Under the pieces are notes generated by a model that did not search any database, had not been told where the DNA came from, and was given only the letters and a program-made list of their open reading frames with translations. Both the position numbers and the translations under genes were made by a program. A stretch of DNA of 64,000 nucleotides from Methylobacter marinus A45. GTDB lineage: Bacteria > Pseudomonadota > Gammaproteobacteria > Methylococcales > Methylomonadaceae. Below are positions 59,437 through 64,000 of the stretch, piece by piece. The DNA is taken from contig NZ_KB912877.1 in NCBI RefSeq assembly GCF_000383855.1, positions 1,336,616 through 1,400,615 of the forward strand, in the 5' to 3' direction. Numbering within the stretch: position 1 is the stretch's first letter; each line of letters opens with the position of its first letter.

Positions 59437-61047
59437 TTAAATCCCGCGATATCCCGACGTGATCGGATAACGCCGGTCGCGGCCGAAGGCCCGGGGCGTG
59501 ATCCGGATGCCGGGCGGCGATTGCCGGCGTTTGTACTCATTCCTGTCGACCAGGCGTATGGCCCGTTCGACATCCTCGCGCCTGAAGCCGGCTGCGATAA
59601 TCTCTTCGGCCGACTGATCCAGTTCCACATAACGCTCCAGTATCGGGTCCAGCACGCTGTACGGCGGCAAAGAGTCCTGATCGACTTGATCGGGCGCCAG
59701 TTCGGCCGAAGGCGGTCTCACCAGCACGCGGTCCGGTATCACCTGTGACAGTGAATTGCGATAGTGCGCCAGCGCGTAAACCAGCAGTTTCGGCACATCC
59801 TTGATCGGCGCGAAACCGCCGGCCATGTCGCCGTATAACGTCGCATAGCCGACGCTCATCTCGCTTTTGTTGCCGGTCGTCAGCAGCAGCTTGCCCTGTT
59901 TGTTGGATATCGCCATCAGGATCACGCCGCGGCAGCGCGCCTGGATGTTCTCTTCGGTCGTGTCCCTGGCCGTGCCGGCGAATACACCGGCCAGCATGTC
60001 CGCGAAAGCGTTGACGGCCGGCTCTATCGGTATCGTGTGGTATTTGACGCCCAGGGCTTCGGCTTCCAGCATCGCATCTTCGAGACTCATGGGCTGCGTA
60101 TAGCGTGACGGCATCAGCACGGCTTCCACTTTGTCGGCCCCTAGCGCATCAACGGCCAGCGCCAGCACGAGGGCCGAATCGATGCCGCCGGACAGGCCCA
60201 GGATGGCGCCTTGAAAACCATTCTTGGCGACATAATCCCTGATGCCCAGCACCAAAGCCCGGTATTCGCTGGAGATCTCGTTGTACAAGGGGGCACAGAT
60301 GCTTTTCCGCGGCCTGTTGCCGTCAAATTCGACCACGCTGACCTGCTCGCAGAATTCCTCGGCCCGGAACACGACTTCGCCGTCACGGTCGACCACAAAC
60401 GAGGCGCCGTCGAAGATCAGCTCATCCTGACCGCCGACCTGGTTGACATAAACCAGCGGCAGCTGCAACGCCTTGACCTGATTGACGACGATGTCCTCGC
60501 GTTCATGGATCTTGCCGGCATGGAAAGGCGAGGCGTTCAGGGTCAGGATCAGCTCTGCACCCGCCTCCTTGTTCCTGGCCACGATGCCGGTCTGCCAGAT
60601 GTCCTCGCAAATCGTGATGCCGATCGTGACGCCTTTTAAGGTAAACAGCGAGGTCTGCCCGCCTTCGCAGAAGTAGCGCTTTTCGTCGAATACGCCGTAG
60701 TTGGGCAGGGCGTTCTTTCTGTAGCGGGCCAGCACGGCGCCATCGCGCAGCAGCGCCGCACTGTTGTATAGTTTGCCCTGATAGCGGTCGGGAAAGCCCA
60801 GTACCACATCGATGCCGGACACCTGTGCGGCGATGTGCGCGACAGCGCGTGCCGCATGCGCGATAAAATCCGGCCGCAACAGCAAATCCTCGGGCGGATA
60901 GCCGGTCACGGACAGTTCGGGAAAGACGATCAGATCGGCCTGCAACCGGTCCCGGGCATGAAGGGTGGTATCGATAATCCTGGCGGCGTTGGCGTCGATG
61001 CCGCCGACCAATAAATTGATTTGAGCTAACGCTATTTTGAGAGACAT
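59437..61047 (-). CDS. nadE: Glutamine-dependent NAD+ synthetase
   Basis: Final step of NAD synthesis with its own glutaminase. ATG 61047-61045 (MSLKIALAQIN) gives 536 residues; the frame runs 16 codons further but without conservation. The N-terminal nitrilase domain (about 1-240) has the catalytic triad regions FPELSVTGYPPEDLL (Glu), RKNALPNYGVFDEKRYF (Lys) and ITICEDIW (Cys). The C-terminal synthetase has the PP-loop LSGGIDSALVLALAVDALG and TTGNKSEMSVGYATLYGDMAGGF. Glutamine use is therefore expected, unlike the ammonia-only E. coli NadE. Confidence 0.97.
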   Translation of the reverse strand: MSLKIALAQINLLVGGIDANAARIIDTTLHARDRLQADLIVFPELSVTGYPPEDLLLRPDFIAHAARAVAHIAAQVSGIDVVLGFPDRYQGKLYNSAALLRDGAVLARYRKNALPNYGVFDEKRYFCEGGQTSLFTLKGVTIGITICEDIWQTGIVARNKEAGAELILTLNASPFHAGKIHEREDIVVNQVKALQLPLVYVNQVGGQDELIFDGASFVVDRDGEVVFRAEEFCEQVSVVEFDGNRPRKSICAPLYNEISSEYRALVLGIRDYVAKNGFQGAILGLSGGIDSALVLALAVDALGADKVEAVLMPSRYTQPMSLEDAMLEAEALGVKYHTIPIEPAVNAFADMLAGVFAGTARDTTEENIQARCRGVILMAISNKQGKLLLTTGNKSEMSVGYATLYGDMAGGFAPIKDVPKLLVYALAHYRNSLSQVIPDRVLVRPPSAELAPDQVDQDSLPPYSVLDPILERYVELDQSAEEIIAAGFRREDVERAIRLVDRNEYKRRQSPPGIRITPRAFGRDRRYPITSGYRGI

Positions 61048-61148
61048 GTAAATTAACAATGACTGATGTTGAAGATTTGACTGCAAGGACGACAAAAAAA
61101 CTGTAGTGCGGTACGAAACCTAACCTACAGGCTGATCATAGCAAATCC

Positions 61149-61946
61149 TTATTCAGGAACGACACCGCTTGTCGGGTTTATCGACTGAGGCACCGGGACC
61201 CGCTTTTGCAATGCGCTCAGATACAGCCAGGCTCCGCCTGCGGCAAGCAGATGCTTGAGCGAGTGTCCGCTTAAGAAGCGCAGGTGTTCGTAAATGACGA
61301 CATCGCCCGATTCCGCCAGTTTAGCCGCGGCATAGATACCAACCAATCCCCACAGATAGCCGTTACCGGAAAACCGGGACTGGCAGTAAATCAGCATGAC
61401 CGGAATCAGCACCATGGGCAGGAACTGAACCAGGCCATAGAAACGCAGATCACCGTGCCCTTGCTGTTCGCTCCAATGCCAATAAATGACCGATAGCATA
61501 CCGGCCAGAACCAGCGGATAGAGCAGTCGTCTGCCCCATTCAACTGACAGGAATTCGCCGACCACGGCTGAGAACAGCGCCATAAAGGCTATCGTCATCG
61601 GCAGCCGATCCCAGATCAGCGACTCATTGTCAGGATCTAAGTGGTAATACCCCGATCCCAATCCGACTAAAAAAACACCTATGAAAAACGTCAGATAAGC
61701 CGGGCGCAACTGCGGCAAGCCGCCGTCAAGCCGGTTGTTGATAATTTGCTGTATTCCCATGAAACCGACAACCAGAAAAGGCAGGTTGGTCATGACATTC
61801 CAGAAGTTGGGAATGCCTAAGATCTGTTTTTGATCGCCAAAGTAATGATAACTCAGGTCCTGCGGGATCTTCGGCACCAGCGTAAAAACCGCAATTGAGG
61901 CAACAATAGAAAATAAAGCGATAAAAATGAGGATTGATTTATTCAC
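61149..61946 (-). CDS. Ceramidase-like (CREST superfamily) membrane protein
   Basis: A 265-residue, seven-helix membrane protein. The pattern fits the alkaline ceramidase/CREST superfamily of putative metal-dependent hydrolases: GSGYYHLDPDNESLIWDRLPM in the middle (Ser, His and Asp), and SGHSLKHLLAAGGAWLY near the end (His pair). In that superfamily the Ser, Asp and three His form a zinc site for amide hydrolysis. Bacteria usually lack ceramide, so the substrate is unknown; bacterial homologues are poorly studied. It stands alone, in its own gap. Confidence 0.7.
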   Translation of the reverse strand: MNKSILIFIALFSIVASIAVFTLVPKIPQDLSYHYFGDQKQILGIPNFWNVMTNLPFLVVGFMGIQQIINNRLDGGLPQLRPAYLTFFIGVFLVGLGSGYYHLDPDNESLIWDRLPMTIAFMALFSAVVGEFLSVEWGRRLLYPLVLAGMLSVIYWHWSEQQGHGDLRFYGLVQFLPMVLIPVMLIYCQSRFSGNGYLWGLVGIYAAAKLAESGDVVIYEHLRFLSGHSLKHLLAAGGAWLYLSALQKRVPVPQSINPTSGVVPE

Positions 61947-62003
61947 GGTTATACCAACTCTTCATTAAATCCTGATGTCGCTTTAGCATGGAATGCCCAT
62001 ACC

Positions 62004-62528
62004 TCATTTTTCAATTTTAGCTTCCGGAATAAACGGAATAAGCCCTTTCTGGAAGGCTATTTCCTGTATTTCTCTTGGCAACTGACGCGCATCGACTATC
62101 ATGCCGTTCACTATTATCTTCCAGGCCAACGGGTTATCGTTTAATCGGCTGGGGAGGTACCAATTCGGATCTAGCGGCCCCATTTTTAATGTATCTTTAA
62201 CGACTTTTGCCTTCGCAGCGCCGGCACTCTTGCTGACGGCAAATTGCTCGCACAAATCTGCCGCACTGATATACGGCTCCTGACTTTTATCGAATAGGAA
62301 GTTAACGGAGCCTATGGCATAGGTAATTCCACAGGCCCAGGTGTTTATCTTCCCTGTTGACAAAGGCGACTGCCGCTTCCTGCACAGCGCGGCCGTTGCA
62401 TACCGAATCAGTTGGGCATATTCATCGTTAAGATAAGCAGCCGAAAATTCATCAGTTAATTTAATAACAGCGTTGAAAACAGGCTGCATTGCCTGTGGCA
62501 CTTTTTCTGATTGATTGGGTTTTGGCAT
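62004..62528 (-). CDS. DUF6398 domain protein
   Basis: A 174-residue soluble protein. The stretch KVPQAMQPVFNAVIKLTD, followed by YAQLIRYATAALCRKRQSPL, NTWACGITYAIGSVNFLFD and DNPLAWKIIVNGMIVDAR with PREIQEIAFQKGLIPFIP, matches the DUF6398 family as I recall it. Function unknown. It resembles the tail part of larger plasmid- or phage-related proteins in some genomes; here it is a stand-alone gene in a chromosomal setting. Confidence 0.65.
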   Translation of the reverse strand: MPKPNQSEKVPQAMQPVFNAVIKLTDEFSAAYLNDEYAQLIRYATAALCRKRQSPLSTGKINTWACGITYAIGSVNFLFDKSQEPYISAADLCEQFAVSKSAGAAKAKVVKDTLKMGPLDPNWYLPSRLNDNPLAWKIIVNGMIVDARQLPREIQEIAFQKGLIPFIPEAKIEK

Positions 62529-62576
62529 TATATTTTCTATGAACAGATGACATATATAAACGACTGGCTACCCGGA

Positions 62577-63439
62577 CTACAAACACCCCTGCATCGCCAC
62601 GCCGATATCGGCCGGCGAATTGACGACTTCGATGCCGGCCGCCCTGAGCGCGGCGATTTTGCCTGCCGCCGTGCCCTTGCCGCCGGTGATGATGGCGCCG
62701 GCATGGCCCATGCGCTTGCCGGGCGGGGCCGTCTGCCCTGCGATATAGGACACCACCGGCTTGGTGACATGCGCCTTGATATAGTCGGCCGCATCCTCTT
62801 CCTCGCCGCCGCCGATCTCGCCGACCATGACGATGCCGCGGGTCTGGTCGTCCTGTTGGAAACGGCTGAGCACGTCGATAAAGTTCATGCCGTGGATAGG
62901 ATCGCCGCCGATGCCGACGCAGGTGCTCTGCCCCAGCCCCTGTCGGGTGGTTTGGTTGACGGCCTCGTAGGTCAGGGTGCCGGAGCGCGAGACGATGCCG
63001 ATGGAGCCCGGCAGGTGGATATGGCCCGGCATGATGCCGATCTTGCACTGGCCCGGCGTAATCACGCCCGGGCAGTTCGGCCCGATCAGCAAAGAGCCGG
63101 TGCCGGCCATCGCGGCCTTGACGCGCAGCATATGCAGCACCGGAATGCCTTCGGTGATGCAGACGATGATTTTGATGCCGGCATCGACGGCTTCCAGGAT
63201 GGCGTCCGCCGCGTAAAAAGGCGGCACATAGATCATGGTCGCATCGGCGCCGGTCTGCCTGACTGCGTCCTCGACGGTATTGAAGACCGGCAGGCCCAGA
63301 TGTGTGTCGCCGCCGCGGCCCGGCGTCACGCCGCCGACCAGCTGCGTGCCGTAGGTCAATGTCTGTTCGGAATGAAACGTGCCCTGCTTGCCGGTAAAGC
63401 CCTGGCAAATCACTTTGGTGTTACGGTCGATCAAGATGC

Positions 63440-63443
<4 letters not shown>
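62577..63443 (-). CDS. sucD: Succinyl-CoA synthetase alpha subunit
   Basis: TCA-cycle enzyme converting succinyl-CoA to succinate with substrate-level phosphorylation. Start ATG 63443-63441 ([10 protein letters not shown]) overlaps the sucC stop as ATGA; 288 residues as in E. coli. CoA-binding [34 protein letters not shown], and the phosphohistidine loop [11 protein letters not shown] are all present. A malate-CoA ligase (MtkB) was considered; end-to-end likeness to SucD favours sucD. Confidence 0.96.

Positions 63444-64000
<557 letters not shown>

Noticed and set aside
62461-63408. 315-codon minus-strand frame with Arg-rich product
   Set aside because: Out-of-frame shadow of sucD running into the DUF6398 gene; low-complexity RRH-rich composition.

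Overview
The window reads as chromosomal DNA of a gammaproteobacterium. The support is a complete division and cell-wall (dcw) cluster with lpxC beyond ftsZ, the rsmI/lpoA-yraN-diaA-dolP block, murJ-ribF-ileS-lspA opposite rpsT, proB-obgE and rpmA-rplU opposite ispB, recC-recB-recD, and sucC-sucD. GC content is moderate, most genes are tightly packed, and stop/start overlaps of the ATGA type are frequent. No gene here fixes the genus. A methanotroph of the Methylococcales is my guess from overall flavour only.

Layout. Bases 1-18.2 kb hold the dcw cluster, all on the minus strand and transcribed from mraZ down to lpxC: mraZ, rsmH, ftsL, ftsI, murE, murF, mraY, murD, ftsW, murG, murC, murB, ddlB, ftsQ, ftsA, ftsZ, lpxC. 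It starts from a near-consensus sigma-70 promoter followed by four 10-bp-phased GTGG-like repeats, the expected MraZ operator. Bases 18.5-23.2 kb carry the RNase P RNA gene (minus), rsmI (minus) and the divergent lpoA-yraN-diaA-dolP operon. Bases 23.2-31.6 kb carry a flavin reductase, nadC and a DUF1631 gene (minus), ampD (plus), and lspA-ileS-ribF (minus). Bases 31.7-37.8 kb hold murJ, rpsT, proB, obgE, rpmA, rplU and ispB, with clear terminators and promoters. Bases 37.9-46.2 kb are recD, recB and recC.

Bases 46.2-54.4 kb are the most interesting part. A chemoreceptor gene and a PAP2 phosphatase/glycosyltransferase gene pair are each preceded by the same promoter architecture: four 7-bp units at 11-bp steps, with TTGTCA as first and last unit 33 bp apart, then exactly 10 bp to a -10 hexamer. 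This is the geometry of a double Pho box, so I propose that the two units belong to a PhoB (phosphate-starvation) regulon coupling chemotaxis to membrane or envelope lipid remodelling. Between them lie a DUF3014 gene and ExeA/GspB-type secretion genes.

Bases 54.6-64 kb carry mgtE, a KefB-type antiporter, a small accessory stretch, nadE, a CREST-type (ceramidase-like) membrane protein, a DUF6398 gene and sucD-sucC (sucC truncated by the window). The accessory stretch has several inverted repeats and a toxin-antitoxin locus in which the antitoxin is broken twice (amber stop plus one-base deletion) while the toxin frame is open. No tRNA, rRNA, CRISPR array, prophage or insertion sequence was seen.
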